Of a DNA stretch of 64,000 nt, positions 55,421 to 64,000 are shown piece by piece. The first letter of the stretch is position 1; each line of letters starts with the position of its first letter. Where the stretch lies: assembly GCF_900109945.1 (NCBI RefSeq), contig NZ_FOBX01000001.1:930001-994000 (forward strand). The letters run 5' to 3'. This DNA is from Bradyrhizobium sp. OK095. Lineage in GTDB: Bacteria > Pseudomonadota > Alphaproteobacteria > Rhizobiales > Xanthobacteraceae. The notes beneath the pieces were generated by a model. It was given only the letters and a program-made list of their open reading frames with translations, did not search any database and was not told the origin of the DNA. A program made the position numbers and the translations under genes.

Positions 55421-55585
55421 ATGCCGAAGATGCGACGCAAATCGGACCTTCCGACCAAAATATGCGCCGCTTGCAAGCGGCCGTTCGTTTGGCGGCGAAA
55501 ATGGGCCCGGGATTGGCCAAGCGTGAAATTCTGTTCCGAACGGTGTCGAGGCGACGGGCGAAGAGCTGCTCGCCAGGAAGGCTGA
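55421..55585 (+). CDS. DUF2256 zinc-ribbon protein (54 aa)
   Basis: The product contains ICAACKRPFVWRRKWARDW followed by VKFCSERCRGDGRR: two cysteine pairs (CxxC and CxxxC) around the aromatic/basic core that defines DUF2256. It is probably a small cytoplasmic zinc protein. Such genes often sit next to cryptochrome/photolyase genes, but none is present here. It ends two bases before the ubiG fragment. Confidence 0.85.
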   Translation: MPKMRRKSDLPTKICAACKRPFVWRRKWARDWPSVKFCSERCRGDGRRAARQEG

Positions 55586-55587
55586 AC

Positions 55588-56091
55588 ATGCTGCGCAAGG
55601 ACTTGAAGACCGGCTTCGCGCCGAGCGTCGATCCCGACGAGATCGCGCGGTTCGAGGCCCTCGCCGAGGATTGGTGGAATCCCGACGGCCGCATGAAGCT
55701 GGTTCATAGTTTCAATGCGGCGCGTGTCGCGCACCTTCGCAACCGGCTTCCGGCGCTGATGGTGCGTGACGCCAGGCTGGAGCGGCCCCTCGACGGACTG
55801 ACCCTGCTCGATGTCGGTTGCGGCGCCGGTCTGGTCACGGAGCCGATGGCGCGTCTCGGGGCGCTTGCGCTCGGCATCGACGCCGCCGAGCGCAACGTCC
55901 GCGTGGCGACCGTCCATGCGGACCAGGCCGGTCTGCCCGTCAGCTACAGGCAGGCCGTTCCCGAGGAACTGGTCGCCGAACAGCGGCAGTTAGCGCCCGC
56001 ACCCGCGCCCAGCACCAGCTGCTATGCCATGCGCCGTGGACTAAGACGTAATCGGTATTGCGGAGCATTCCTTGCCAGGCCGTCGCCGTAA
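55588..56091 (+). pseudogene. Truncated UbiG-like methyltransferase
   Basis: From ATG 55588 (after AGGAAGG) the first 130 residues read as a normal UbiG start: VDPDEIARFEALAEDWWNP and the SAM motif LLDVGCGAGLVTEPMARLGA. They continue to about YRQAVPEELVAE (55978). The frame then runs into unrelated low-complexity sequence and stops at 167 residues, against about 250 for intact UbiG. The catalytic C-terminal half is missing. The break coincides with the end of a hydrolase fragment on the other strand, so this is a rearrangement scar. A complete ubiG elsewhere in the genome is expected. Confidence 0.8.
55982..56068 (-). pseudogene. N-terminal fragment of an alpha/beta hydrolase
   Basis: Minus-strand frame starting at 56068 reads MLRNTDYVLVHGAWHSSWCW, the unmistakable first strand and oxyanion loop (HGAWH) of MenH/pyrethroid-hydrolase-like alpha/beta hydrolases. 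After about 29 residues similarity ends at the junction with the ubiG fragment. The nucleophile and His are absent, so it is a remnant. Confidence 0.7.
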
Positions 56092-56175
56092 CGCCCAACA
56101 CGACCCGAACGTGAGAGAAACGATGCTGCGCATCAGACCAAAACAATGCCAGCCCGAGCAACTCCATCTGCAGCG

Positions 56176-57108
56176 TTATGTTTCAGCCTTCGCCGCAATC
56201 GCAGAACTCCACAGCGATCCGGGATTGGCGCGATCGGGATACAGTTGCAGCATCCGGTCATAAAGCTCGCGGGGGCTTTTGGTCGCGTCGTTCAACCGAA
56301 TGAAGTCGCGGATATACCGGCGGGTTTCTTCGATATTTCCCGGACTGTCATCGTTGCTGGGAATCTTGTGTCCGGCAACCACGGCTGACGGCTTGAGGGC
56401 ATCTATCTTGTCAAGCGCGGCAATCCACTCCAGCCGGGTTTGCCTATTGGATTCGTTGAGAAAGGGGTGAATGCCATTATAGACGGCATCGCCGGCAACG
56501 ACCAACCCGATGGATGGAACATGAAGACATGTCGTATCGTCTGTATCGGTATGGCCCACTTTTACAACAGCCAATTTTTCTCCATCCAGATCAATCTCAT
56601 TACTCACAAGCGAATCCGCGATCGAAATGACGTCCGGAATTTGATTTGGAAACAGCTTGCGCCAGCGGCCATTCAATTTCTCCGGCGTACTCTGAAGCTT
56701 CATGCGTGCGACAACCTCAGGTGTGGCCAGTGCTTTCGCCTCCGGAAAGCGATCCTGCAAGACTTTGATTCCGAAAAAATGATCACCATGGGCATGGGTG
56801 ATATAAATGGCTTTCAGCGTCCTGCCGCTCGCAACAATGGCGTCTGCCAACCCATTAGTTTGCTCCACGGTGAGGAACGTATCCACCAGCACCGCGTCCC
56901 GCTCTCCATAGATCATAGTCGACGAATTGGCGACCCACTGCAGAGATTCCTTGCCGGCCGGCACATCGCGGTTCAGGCCAGGACGAGTGACCGTAAACAC
57001 CTTGTACTTCAACGAAGCCCGCTCACTCTGCGGATTGGCCATGACTGCCCCCGGCGCTATTGGAAGCATGGCCAGCGAAATCAGCCTCATCACATCGCGT
57101 CGATTCAT
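56176..57108 (-). CDS. Exported MBL-fold metallo-hydrolase
   Basis: 310 residues. The N terminus MNRRDVMRLISLAMLPIAPG has a twin-arginine-like start and hydrophobic stretch. The metal motif is ITHAHGDHFFG (HxHxDH), followed by VKVGHTDTDDTTCLHVPS, LVVAGDAVYNGIHPFL and VVAGHKI, giving the remaining His and Asp ligands. It is a periplasmic hydrolase of unknown substrate, possibly lactones or beta-lactam-like compounds by fold only. G+C is visibly lower than in neighbours, and it lies among gene fragments, suggesting acquisition from outside. Confidence 0.85.
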   Translation of the reverse strand: MNRRDVMRLISLAMLPIAPGAVMANPQSERASLKYKVFTVTRPGLNRDVPAGKESLQWVANSSTMIYGERDAVLVDTFLTVEQTNGLADAIVASGRTLKAIYITHAHGDHFFGIKVLQDRFPEAKALATPEVVARMKLQSTPEKLNGRWRKLFPNQIPDVISIADSLVSNEIDLDGEKLAVVKVGHTDTDDTTCLHVPSIGLVVAGDAVYNGIHPFLNESNRQTRLEWIAALDKIDALKPSAVVAGHKIPSNDDSPGNIEETRRYIRDFIRLNDATKSPRELYDRMLQLYPDRANPGSLWSSAIAAKAET

Positions 57109-57251
57109 ACGAACCTCGTCTTGACCTGCGTATGATGCACTACATGATGCCCATCATCCATTCGGATATTGGGCCCAGCGCTCTTGGCGTCAAGACAATG
57201 CTTTGTGAGATGAACGGGTGAGTTTCGCCGGCTACATCCAGTCGCCGCAGG

Positions 57252-57638
57252 TCACGACGCTACTCTCGAGATCGCATGATGACCGGCCGCCTGCCCTCCG
57301 TCGACGTGAAGTATTTCTCCAGTCACAAATCGCGCTGATTCCAGGTACATGATTGCGCCCACGATGTCGGACACGTCTCCCATTCGACCCATCGGATGCA
57401 GCGAGACCAGCATCTGGTGGGCCTCAGGCGAATGCATCGGAGTGTTGATAATCCCCGCCGAAACCGCGTCTGAGCGGCCAAGCGAAGCCCCGAGGCCCAT
57501 TCCGAAGAAGAGCACCGGGGGAGAAACAAGGTTCTGAACAGCAAGCGCCAGCACGGGGCCTCCAGGTAGGTTTCGAGATGCGGTCTGGATAGCGGTTGCT
57601 TGGACTTTGTTAAAATTGATTGCATTGAGCATCATCAT
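57252..57638 (-). pseudogene. SDR remnant related to the SDR at 42692
   Basis: The last 65 residues (SAGIINTPMHSPEAH, LHPMGRMGDVSDIVGAIMYLE, FVTGEILHVDGGQAAGH) match the C terminus of the SDR at 42692-43402. The 60 residues before them do not form a Rossmann fold: the cofactor motif and active-site region are gone. It lies 9 bp from a divergent, damaged LysR gene, repeating the intact SDR/LysR arrangement. Confidence 0.8.
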
Positions 57639-57647
57639 TGAAAGGTA

Positions 57648-58505
57648 ATGATGATGCAGCGCTCACGCGTCAATCTCGACATCGACCTGGTCAGGTCCTT
57701 CGTCACCATCGTGTCGCTCGGAAACTTCACGCGCGCCGCGCAGGCGCTCGGTGTTCAGCAGTCCACGATCTCGCTCTAGATCCGCCGGCTGGAAGAGCAG
57801 ATCGGCGGCAAGCTGCTGGAGCGCTCGCCACAATCGGTTGCGTTGACCGCTGAAGGCGAGACGTTCTTCGACTATGCGCGGCGCATGCTCGATCTGAACG
57901 ACGAGATGGTCTCGCGCATCCAGGAGCCTGCGATGCGCGGGCTGGTTCGCCTCGGGGCTCCCGAGGATTTCGCAATCCGCCATCTTCCCGACGTGCTTGC
58001 GCGTTTCGCCCAGGCCTATCCGCAGGTCGACCTCGAGGTCACCTGCGATCTGACGATGAATCTCATCGACCGTTTCAGAAAGGGCGCCTTCGACCTCGCT
58101 TTGATCAAGCGTGAGCGATCCATCGAGATTCCCGGCACCCGTGTCTGGCGGGAGCCGCTGGTCTGGGTGACGGGCGGGCTCGACCTCAGGCAGGGGGTGC
58201 TGCCCCTGGCGGTATCGCCGAAGCCCTGTGTCTACAGGAAGCGGGCCACTGAGGCGCTCGACCGCGCCAAGCGGTCCTGGCGCGTCGCCTACACCTGCGG
58301 TTCGCTGGCGGGCACGCTGGCGGCCGTGCGTGCCCGGCTCGGCGTGACGGTGCTTCCGAAGGACATGGTCCCACCCGATCTGCATGTGGTGGACGGAAAG
58401 CCGATGCCGGACCTGAAGGATACCGAGATCGCAATCCTGGAGCACGACCGTCTCCCGCGGCCGGCGCAACGCCTCAAGGAATTCGTGATCAAGACCCTCA
58501 GCTGA
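57648..58505 (+). pseudogene. LysR-family regulator interrupted by an in-frame TAG
   Basis: A 285-codon LysR gene whose HTH is normal (LVRSFVTIVSLGNFTRAAQALGVQQSTISL) until TAG at 57777-57779. The frame then continues uninterrupted with IRRLEEQIGGKLLERSPQSV and a full effector domain to TGA 58503-58505. Family alignment expects Gln (CAG) here, so one C-to-T change explains the stop. Unless the codon is suppressed or the sequence is wrong, only a 43-residue peptide is made. It diverges from the SDR remnant. Confidence 0.85.
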
Positions 58506-58613
58506 AGCTTCCTCCAGCGGTGATCCAAGCGCGCGCAGCGCTCGTTATCCGTTATCATGCGTCATGGTGTCGGTTGCTCCGTGGCGGCGGATCAACACGA
58601 AAGGTTGGATGGC

Positions 58614-59216
58614 GTGACTGTGGACACCGCGATTGCTCCTAATCGACTACAGCGGCCGAGCCGTGAAGAAGCCGAGGCCGCATTTCGGACCATCATCCGG
58701 TGGGCGGGTGACGATCCGGCCATGCCCGGGCTGCTGGACACGCCGGCTCGGGCCGCGCGTGCATTCGAGGAATATTTCGCAGGCTACGATCAGGATCCGA
58801 TTCAGATCCTCGACAGGACCTTCGATGAGACCGGCAGCTACGAGGAGATGGTCATCCTGCGCGGCATCTCGTTCGAAAGCCATTGCGAGCATCATATCGC
58901 GCCCATCATCGGCCGGGCCTGGGTCGCCTATGTGCCGGATGGCCGTGTCGTCGGCATCTCGAAGCTCGCGCGCGTGGTGCAGGCCTACGCGAAGCGATTC
59001 CAGATCCAGGAGCGGATGACCTCTGAAATCGCGTCGGCCGTTCAGCAGGCTCTGAAGCCGAAAGGCGTGGGCGTCATCCTCAAGGCCAATCACCACTGCA
59101 TGTCGAGCCGCGGTGTGCAGAAAATCGGCACGGACATGGTGACGAGCTGCATGCTCGGTTGTTTCCGCGACAATCCGATCTCGCGTCAGGAGTTCATCGG
59201 CATGGTCGAGGATTGA
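58614..59216 (+). CDS. folE: GTP cyclohydrolase I
   Basis: About 200 residues. Zinc and active-site motifs are SFESHCEHHIAPIIGRAWVAY (Cys, His) and GTDMVTSCMLGCF (Cys). Other family segments are GISKLARVVQAYAKRFQIQERM and ANHHCMSSRGVQK. It makes dihydroneopterin triphosphate for folate. I prefer GTG 58614, nine bases after AAAGG; ATG 58557 would add 19 unconserved residues. Confidence 0.94.
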   Translation: MTVDTAIAPNRLQRPSREEAEAAFRTIIRWAGDDPAMPGLLDTPARAARAFEEYFAGYDQDPIQILDRTFDETGSYEEMVILRGISFESHCEHHIAPIIGRAWVAYVPDGRVVGISKLARVVQAYAKRFQIQERMTSEIASAVQQALKPKGVGVILKANHHCMSSRGVQKIGTDMVTSCMLGCFRDNPISRQEFIGMVED

Positions 59217-59378
59217 GCGCGGCACTGCGCCGCAGGATTTTCGAACTGGCAGGTGATCCAACCGTCGCGAGACTCCGTTTCGTCAACGTCGATCGCATCT
59301 GATCGCACGGTGGATGCGAGATCTCGTTCGCATCCCTCGCATCGGTTGAGACCCACTCACAGCAACTCGGAGAAAATG

Positions 59379-59879
59379 ATGACGCCCGCAATTCGTTCGT
59401 TTGTGGCTGGAGCTGCCTTGGTCGCTGGCCTGCTTGGTCCCTCGATGGCTCGTGCCGCCGACATCGTCGACACCGCGGTGTTCGCAGGGTCGTTCACGAC
59501 GCTCGTTGCAGCCGTCAAGGCGGCCGGCCTTGTTCACACGCTGAAGGGCAAGGGCCCGTTCACGGTGTTCGCGCCGAACGATGCGGCCTTCGCAAAGCTG
59601 CCGCCGGGAACCGTCGAGTCGCTGCTCAAGAACAAGACCAAGCTTGCTGCGATCCTGAAATATCACGTCATTCCCGGCCGCGTGAAGGCGGCTGATGTGG
59701 CGGGCAAGTCGCTCGAGGTCGCAACCGTCGAGGGGCAGCCGGTGAGCGTCGATGGCAGCTTCGGCGTGAAGGTCAACGATGCGCATGTCATTCAGCCTGA
59801 TATCGAGGCGTCGAACGGCGTGATTCACGTCATCGACACGGTGCTGTTGCCGCCGGCGCGCAAAAAGACTCATCACTGA
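59379..59879 (+). CDS. Exported fasciclin (FAS1) domain protein
   Basis: About 166 residues. A signal peptide ([17 protein letters not shown]) is followed by one FAS1 domain: [36 protein letters not shown] (H1 region), [16 protein letters not shown] and the H2 box [14 protein letters not shown]. Single-domain FAS1 proteins are periplasmic or surface and are linked to adhesion and, in rhizobia, symbiosis. ATG 59379 has GGAG at 6-base spacing. Confidence 0.92.
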   Translation: MTPAIRSFVAGAALVAGLLGPSMARAADIVDTAVFAGSFTTLVAAVKAAGLVHTLKGKGPFTVFAPNDAAFAKLPPGTVESLLKNKTKLAAILKYHVIPGRVKAADVAGKSLEVATVEGQPVSVDGSFGVKVNDAHVIQPDIEASNGVIHVIDTVLLPPARKKTHH

Positions 59880-59886
59880 GGATCGA

Positions 59887-59923
59887 CCGGAAACCACCCG
59901 GGCTGACGCAGGGTGGTTTCCGG
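59887..59923. terminator. Stem-loop between convergent fasciclin and waaF genes
   Basis: CCGGAAACCACCC pairs perfectly with GGGTGGTTTCCGG across an 11-nt loop (59900-59910). No long T-run follows. It probably serves both converging transcripts. Confidence 0.65.
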
Positions 59924-59934
59924 CGAGCTTTGGA

Positions 59935-61014
59935 CTAGGTGTCCCGGGTCGTCACGCGCGACCCAGCTTCCCTCAACACCCTCTCCGCAATTCCCACGAC
60001 CTCGTCCGCTGCAATATCCCGCATGCAGCGGTGGTCATTCATCTTGCACACCGTGCTCTGGCAGGGCTGGCACGACAGCACGCTTTTGTTCTGCACGACG
60101 GTCGCGGCGAGGCCGTTAAGCGGCGCCCAGAGGTAGGGGCTGGTCGGGCCGAAGATGCCCATGGTGGGCGTGCCGAGCGCAGCTGCGATGTGCATCAGGC
60201 CGGAATCGTTGGAGATGGCGACGCCAGCCGCGGCCATGGCCAGCACGCCGTTGCGCAGGTCAGTGCCGGTGAGGTCCCGGACCCCCGGGCCGCCCGCGGC
60301 GACGATCTCCTGGGCGAGGCCCTTTTCCCCGGGGCCGCCGACCACCCAGACCTCCAGGCCGCGCTCGGCCAGAAGCCGGGCCGCCTCCGGATAGTAGGTC
60401 CAGCGTTTGGAGACGCCGACGGAGCCGGGGGCCAGCGCCACGGCAGCGCCGGCGCTGAGGCCATTGGCCTGCCGCCAGCGCACGATGTCCTCGGCTGGGA
60501 CCCGCAATTGCGGCACCGGCCATTCCGGGGGCAGGGGGGCGCCGTCGGGCTGAGCCAGCGCAGCGTTCTTGTCGATGAAGCGGGGCAGCTTCTTCTCGCC
60601 CCAGCGCCAGCGGTTGAGCAGGCCGAATCGGAACTCGCCGACGAAGCCGACCCGTTCAGGAATGCCGGCCAGCGCGGGCGCGATGGCGGCCTTCCAGGTC
60701 CGGGGCAGCACCAGGGCGGTGCCGTAGTTCCGCTCGCGCAGGAGCCGCGCCAGGCCGAACTGGCGGCCCACGGCGAGCCGGCTGCGGGGCAGGTCCCAGA
60801 CGAGCCCATCGCGCACGCCGGGCATGTAATCGACTAAGGGCGCGCACAGGGACGTCGTCAGGAGATCGACCGGCCGATTCGGCCATCGCTCCTTCAGGAC
60901 CCGGACAACGGTGTGATTCCGGACGAAATCGCCGATCCACATATAGGGGACGATCAGGATCGGGCGCGTGTCGCTCCGATCTGCATCTCTACTATGTTGC
61001 GAATCTTGGTTCAT
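59935..61014 (-). CDS. waaF: LPS heptosyltransferase II (GT9)
   Basis: 359 residues. It contains PILIVPYMWIGDFVRNHTVVRVLKERWP at the N terminus, VALAPGSVGVSKRWTYYPEAA and ISNDSGLMHIAAALGTPTMGIFGPTSP. A late Cys-rich segment (VLSCQPCQSTVCKMNDHRCM) is common in WaaF. It adds the second heptose to the LPS inner core. It diverges from hldD, whose product feeds it. Confidence 0.93.
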   Translation of the reverse strand: MNQDSQHSRDADRSDTRPILIVPYMWIGDFVRNHTVVRVLKERWPNRPVDLLTTSLCAPLVDYMPGVRDGLVWDLPRSRLAVGRQFGLARLLRERNYGTALVLPRTWKAAIAPALAGIPERVGFVGEFRFGLLNRWRWGEKKLPRFIDKNAALAQPDGAPLPPEWPVPQLRVPAEDIVRWRQANGLSAGAAVALAPGSVGVSKRWTYYPEAARLLAERGLEVWVVGGPGEKGLAQEIVAAGGPGVRDLTGTDLRNGVLAMAAAGVAISNDSGLMHIAAALGTPTMGIFGPTSPYLWAPLNGLAATVVQNKSVLSCQPCQSTVCKMNDHRCMRDIAADEVVGIAERVLREAGSRVTTRDT

Positions 61015-61173
61015 TCGTTAATAGGACCGAAGGCGAACTGATGTGGCGGTTCGGTTAGCCGCTCCGGGCCGGGACGTAAAGCCGGGAGAGCAACGATCCC
61101 AAAACCGCTTACACTTTGGCAGATGATGCGCTAGGGCAGGACCGGGTCGCAAAAATCGGGCAGGGACGTTGGA

Positions 61174-62154
61174 ATGTTGCTGGTGACCGGCGGGGCCGGT
61201 TTTATCGGGTCGAATGTCGTGGCCGCGCTGAACGAGGCCGGCCGCAGCGACGTCGTTGTCTGCGATCTCCTTGGCTCGGACGGCAAGTGGCGGAACCTCG
61301 CCAAGCGCCAGCTTGTGGATATCGTCCCGCCGGCCGAGCTGCTCGGCTGGCTCGAGGCCGGCAAGCTGGATGCCGTGATCCATCTCGGGGCGATCTCCGA
61401 GACCACCGCGACCGACGGCGATCTCGTGATCGAGACCAATTTCCGCTTCTCGATGCGCCTGCTCGACTGGTGCACGGCGCATGCGGTGCCGCTGATCTAT
61501 GCCTCCTCCGCGGCGACCTATGGCGACGGCGCGGAGGGCTTTGACGATGATCCCTCGGTCCCCGCGCTGAAGAAATTGCGGCCGATGAATCTCTACGGCT
61601 GGAGCAAGTATCTATTTGACATCGCGGTTGCCGAGCGCCTCGCGCGCGGCGACAAGCTGCCGCCGCAATGCGCGGGCTTGAAATTCTTCAACGTGTTCGG
61701 CCCGAACGAGTACCACAAGGGCTCGATGATGAGCGTGCTGGCGCGCCGCTTCGACGACGTCAAGGCGGGCCGCGTCGTGCAGCTGTTCAAGTCGCATCGC
61801 GAGGGCATCGCCGACGGCGACCAGCGCCGCGATTTCATCTATGTCGACGACGTCGTGCGCGTCATCATGTGGCTGCTGGCGACGCCCTCGGTCTCCGGGC
61901 TGTTCAATGTCGGCACCGGCAAGGCGCGCAGCTTCAAGGATTTGATGATGGCGGCCTATGCCGCGCTCGGCAGCAAGCCCAACATCGAATACATCGACAT
62001 GCCCGAGAGCATCCGGGGCAGCTATCAATACTTCACCCAGAGCAAGGTCGATCGTCTGCTCGGCGCCGGCTATAATGGCGGCTTCACGACGCTCGAGGAT
62101 TCGGTGAAGGCCTATGTCGGGGATTATCTCGACCGGCCCGACCGCTTCCGCTGA
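61174..62154 (+). CDS. hldD: ADP-L-glycero-D-manno-heptose 6-epimerase
   Basis: 326 residues, extended SDR. It has the NADP motif LVTGGAGFIGSNVV, HLGAISETTATDGD, the catalytic Tyr-Lys in MNLYGWSKYLFD and LKFFNVFGPNEYHKGSMMSV, which is diagnostic of HldD. It performs the last step of ADP-heptose synthesis. hldE follows after 12 bp. Confidence 0.95.
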   Translation: MLLVTGGAGFIGSNVVAALNEAGRSDVVVCDLLGSDGKWRNLAKRQLVDIVPPAELLGWLEAGKLDAVIHLGAISETTATDGDLVIETNFRFSMRLLDWCTAHAVPLIYASSAATYGDGAEGFDDDPSVPALKKLRPMNLYGWSKYLFDIAVAERLARGDKLPPQCAGLKFFNVFGPNEYHKGSMMSVLARRFDDVKAGRVVQLFKSHREGIADGDQRRDFIYVDDVVRVIMWLLATPSVSGLFNVGTGKARSFKDLMMAAYAALGSKPNIEYIDMPESIRGSYQYFTQSKVDRLLGAGYNGGFTTLEDSVKAYVGDYLDRPDRFR

Positions 62155-62166
62155 GGGCTTTGGATC

Positions 62167-63651
62167 ATGGTGACGCCCATTCTCGATTTTGATTCGCTCG
62201 CGCAGGACATCGCGCGCCGCACGGTGCTGTGCATCGGCGACATCATGCTGGACGAGTTCGTCTATGGCGAGGTGTCGCGGATTTCGCCGGAAGCGCCGAC
62301 GCCTGTCATCCTTGCCCAGCGCAGCGAGATCCATATCGGCGGCGCCGGCAACGTCGCGCGCAATGTCGCCTCGCTCGGCGCGCGCTGCGTCTTCGTCGGT
62401 CTCGTCGGCGAGGATGATGCGGGCAAGCGGCTGGCCTCGGCGCTGGTCGAGCATGCCGGGATCGAAAGCGTGCTGGTGTGCGATCCGTCGCGGCCGACCA
62501 CGCGAAAGGTCCGCTTCGTCTCCGAGCATTTCTCCACGCACATGCTGCGCGCGGACTGGGAGCAGGCAGCGCCTGCCTCCGACGGCATCGAGACCAAGCT
62601 GATCGAGGCGATCCTGCCGCAGATCGCGCGCGCCGACATCGTGCTGCTCTCCGACTACGCCAAGGGCGTGCTGACCGCACGCGTGATCCGCCACACCATC
62701 GACGCCGCGCGAAAACTCAATAAGCCCGTGATCGTCGATCCCAAGAGCCTGAACTGGGCGATCTATCGCGGCGCCACGCTGCTCACGCCCAACCGCAAGG
62801 AATTTGCGGAAGCCACCCGCAGCCGCGCCGACACGCCTCAGAGCATCGTCGATGCCTCGGAGGACGTGATGCGGCTCGCCGATTGCGAGGCGATCCTGGT
62901 CACGCAAGGCGAGCACGGCATGACGCTGGTGCCGCGCAATGGCGAGGCCGTCCATGTGCCCGCTGTCCCGGTGAAGGTGCGCGACGTCTCCGGCGCCGGC
63001 GACACCGTCGCAGCGGCGCTCGCGGTCTCGCTCGCCACGGGCGCGGACTGGGATACGGCGTTGCGCATGGCGAATGCGGCCGCCGCCGTCGCCGTCGGCA
63101 AGCAGGGCACCGCCAGCGTCAGCGCGGCCGAGCTGCGGCAAAAGATTTTGCCGCATGCTTATCTCGCGGCCGAGGAGAAGATCGTGCTCGCGCCCGCCGC
63201 GCTCGATGCGCAGCTCGCCGAGTGGAAGCGGCAGGGCCTGCGGGTCGGCTTCACCAATGGCTGCTTCGACATCCTGCATCCCGGCCACGTCAAGGTGCTG
63301 ACCGCGGCGCGCGCCGCCTGCGATCGCCTGATCGTGGGCCTCAACAGCGACGCCTCGGTGCGGCGCCTGAAGGGCGCGGATCGCCCGGTGCAGGACGAAC
63401 GCGCGCGCGCGGAGGTGCTGGCGGCGCTCGAAGCCGTCGACCTCGTCGTGATCTTCGAGGAGGACACGCCGATCGAGCTGATCACGCAGATCAAGCCGAG
63501 TGCGTTGGTGAAGGGCGGCGACTACACCCGCGAGCAGGTGGTCGGCCACGAGGTCGTCGAAGCCGCGGGCGGAATGGTCGTGCTGGTCGACATCCTCCAG
63601 GGTTTCAGCACCACCGCGCTGGTCCATCGCGCGCGGGGAGCGACCAAGTGA
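62167..63651 (+). CDS. hldE: Bifunctional heptose-7-phosphate kinase / heptose-1-phosphate adenylyltransferase
   Basis: 494 residues. The N-terminal PfkB/ribokinase-type domain (1 to about 325) carries [17 protein letters not shown] and [19 protein letters not shown]. The C-terminal nucleotidyltransferase domain (about 350-494) carries [20 protein letters not shown] with HPGH. It provides two steps of ADP-heptose synthesis in one protein. Its stop overlaps the next start by 4 bp (GTGA). Confidence 0.96.
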   Translation: MVTPILDFDSLAQDIARRTVLCIGDIMLDEFVYGEVSRISPEAPTPVILAQRSEIHIGGAGNVARNVASLGARCVFVGLVGEDDAGKRLASALVEHAGIESVLVCDPSRPTTRKVRFVSEHFSTHMLRADWEQAAPASDGIETKLIEAILPQIARADIVLLSDYAKGVLTARVIRHTIDAARKLNKPVIVDPKSLNWAIYRGATLLTPNRKEFAEATRSRADTPQSIVDASEDVMRLADCEAILVTQGEHGMTLVPRNGEAVHVPAVPVKVRDVSGAGDTVAAALAVSLATGADWDTALRMANAAAAVAVGKQGTASVSAAELRQKILPHAYLAAEEKIVLAPAALDAQLAEWKRQGLRVGFTNGCFDILHPGHVKVLTAARAACDRLIVGLNSDASVRRLKGADRPVQDERARAEVLAALEAVDLVVIFEEDTPIELITQIKPSALVKGGDYTREQVVGHEVVEAAGGMVVLVDILQGFSTTALVHRARGATK

Positions 63652-64000
63652 CTGACCAAGTGACGGCGCTGGCCAGCGAGACGACCGGCCAAATGCTGTG
63701 GCGGCGCTTTCGCAGCCCCGCGGCCTGGGGCGAGACGGTCGATCTGTTCGCGATCCTGACCGTGGCCTCGCTGCCCTGGTCGACCTCGCTCGTGGCGATT
63801 TTCAACGCCGCGTTCCTGGTCTGCATGGTGCCGTTCCTCGACGTTCGCGCCTTCCTGCAATCATTGAAGCGTCCGATCGCGGCGGTGCCGATCGCGCTGG
63901 TCCTGCTCGCGGTGGTGGGCATGCTGTGGTCGGATGCGGCCTGGGGCGCGCGCCTCTATGCGCTCAGTCCGACCGTCAAGCTGCTGGTGCTGCCCGTCCT
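63648..64000 (+). CDS. O-antigen ligase/polymerase-like membrane protein (3' end outside window)
   Basis: The frame opens at GTG 63648 overlapping the hldE stop and is open to the window end (117 codons). The visible part has several hydrophobic segments and the run [30 protein letters not shown]. The (G)xxWS...R...L..K pattern is shared by WaaL/RfaL-type O-antigen ligases. Coupling to heptose genes supports this role. Only about a quarter of the protein is visible. Confidence 0.75.
   Translation, partial: MTDQVTALASETTGQMLWRRFRSPAAWGETVDLFAILTVASLPWSTSLVAIFNAAFLVCMVPFLDVRAFLQSLKRPIAAVPIALVLLAVVGMLWSDAAWGARLYALSPTVKLLVLPV

Noticed and set aside
61612..63627. 671-codon open frame on the minus strand
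   Set aside because: Antisense to hldD and hldE; composition is the His/Asp/Arg-rich pattern typical of reverse frames of high-G+C genes, with no domain.

Overview
The window looks like chromosomal DNA of a Bradyrhizobium-like alphaproteobacterium. The inference rests on high G+C coding DNA, two complete branched-chain-amino-acid-type (HAAT/Liv) ABC transporter operons, hopanoid/LPS-type envelope genes and mosaic palindromic intergenic repeats. No rRNA, tRNA or CRISPR array was found. The window cuts a carbamoyltransferase gene at the left end and an O-antigen ligase-like gene at the right end.

Layout. 0-5.9 kb: partial NodU-type carbamoyltransferase, a DUF6056-like membrane protein, a PaaK-like ligase and an AGE-family sugar epimerase. 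5.9-13.1 kb (minus strand): a Liv operon that contains its own acyl-CoA synthetase, diverging from a Crp/Fnr regulator. 14.3-16.7 kb: an autotransporter with a tandem-repeat passenger. 17.0-21.0 kb: an accessory stretch with an MFS pump, a truncated duplicate of the Crp/Fnr gene and a translationally coupled two-gene cassette of unknown function. 21.1-23.3 kb: hemD, purU and a small lipoprotein. 23.8-29.6 kb: a second Liv operon followed by a MetE-like methyltransferase. 29.7-35.5 kb (minus strand): a run of envelope protease genes (retropepsin-like, TPR-caspase, DUF2167, site-2 protease) ending in an acyltransferase. 35.6-39.8 kb: HTH-methyltransferase, metK and ahcY (activated methyl cycle). 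40-44.8 kb: flavin monooxygenase, and an SDR-MFS operon diverging from a LysR gene. 45.7-54 kb: LpxO-like hydroxylase, molybdenum-storage genes mosB-mosA, FAH-family hydrolase, MsbA-like exporter, galE and a glycosyltransferase. 54-58.5 kb: a decayed stretch with truncated ubiG and hydrolase fragments, a metallo-hydrolase, an SDR remnant and a LysR gene with an internal stop codon. 58.6-64 kb: folE, a fasciclin protein and the heptose/LPS genes waaF, hldD, hldE and a ligase.

The best candidate for an undescribed system is the ATGA-coupled pair at 19201-21035. Its first protein, with two predicted membrane helices, ends in a 15-residue motif that recurs near the start of its small helical partner. 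This resembles effector/adaptor pairs that communicate through short shared motifs. Other points of interest are the envelope protease run, a duplicated SDR/LysR module in which the second copy is dying, an SDR lacking its catalytic tyrosine, and a perfect 12-bp-arm operator-like palindrome with no recognisable regulator beside it. All functional calls come from reading the protein sequences by eye; no database search was run.
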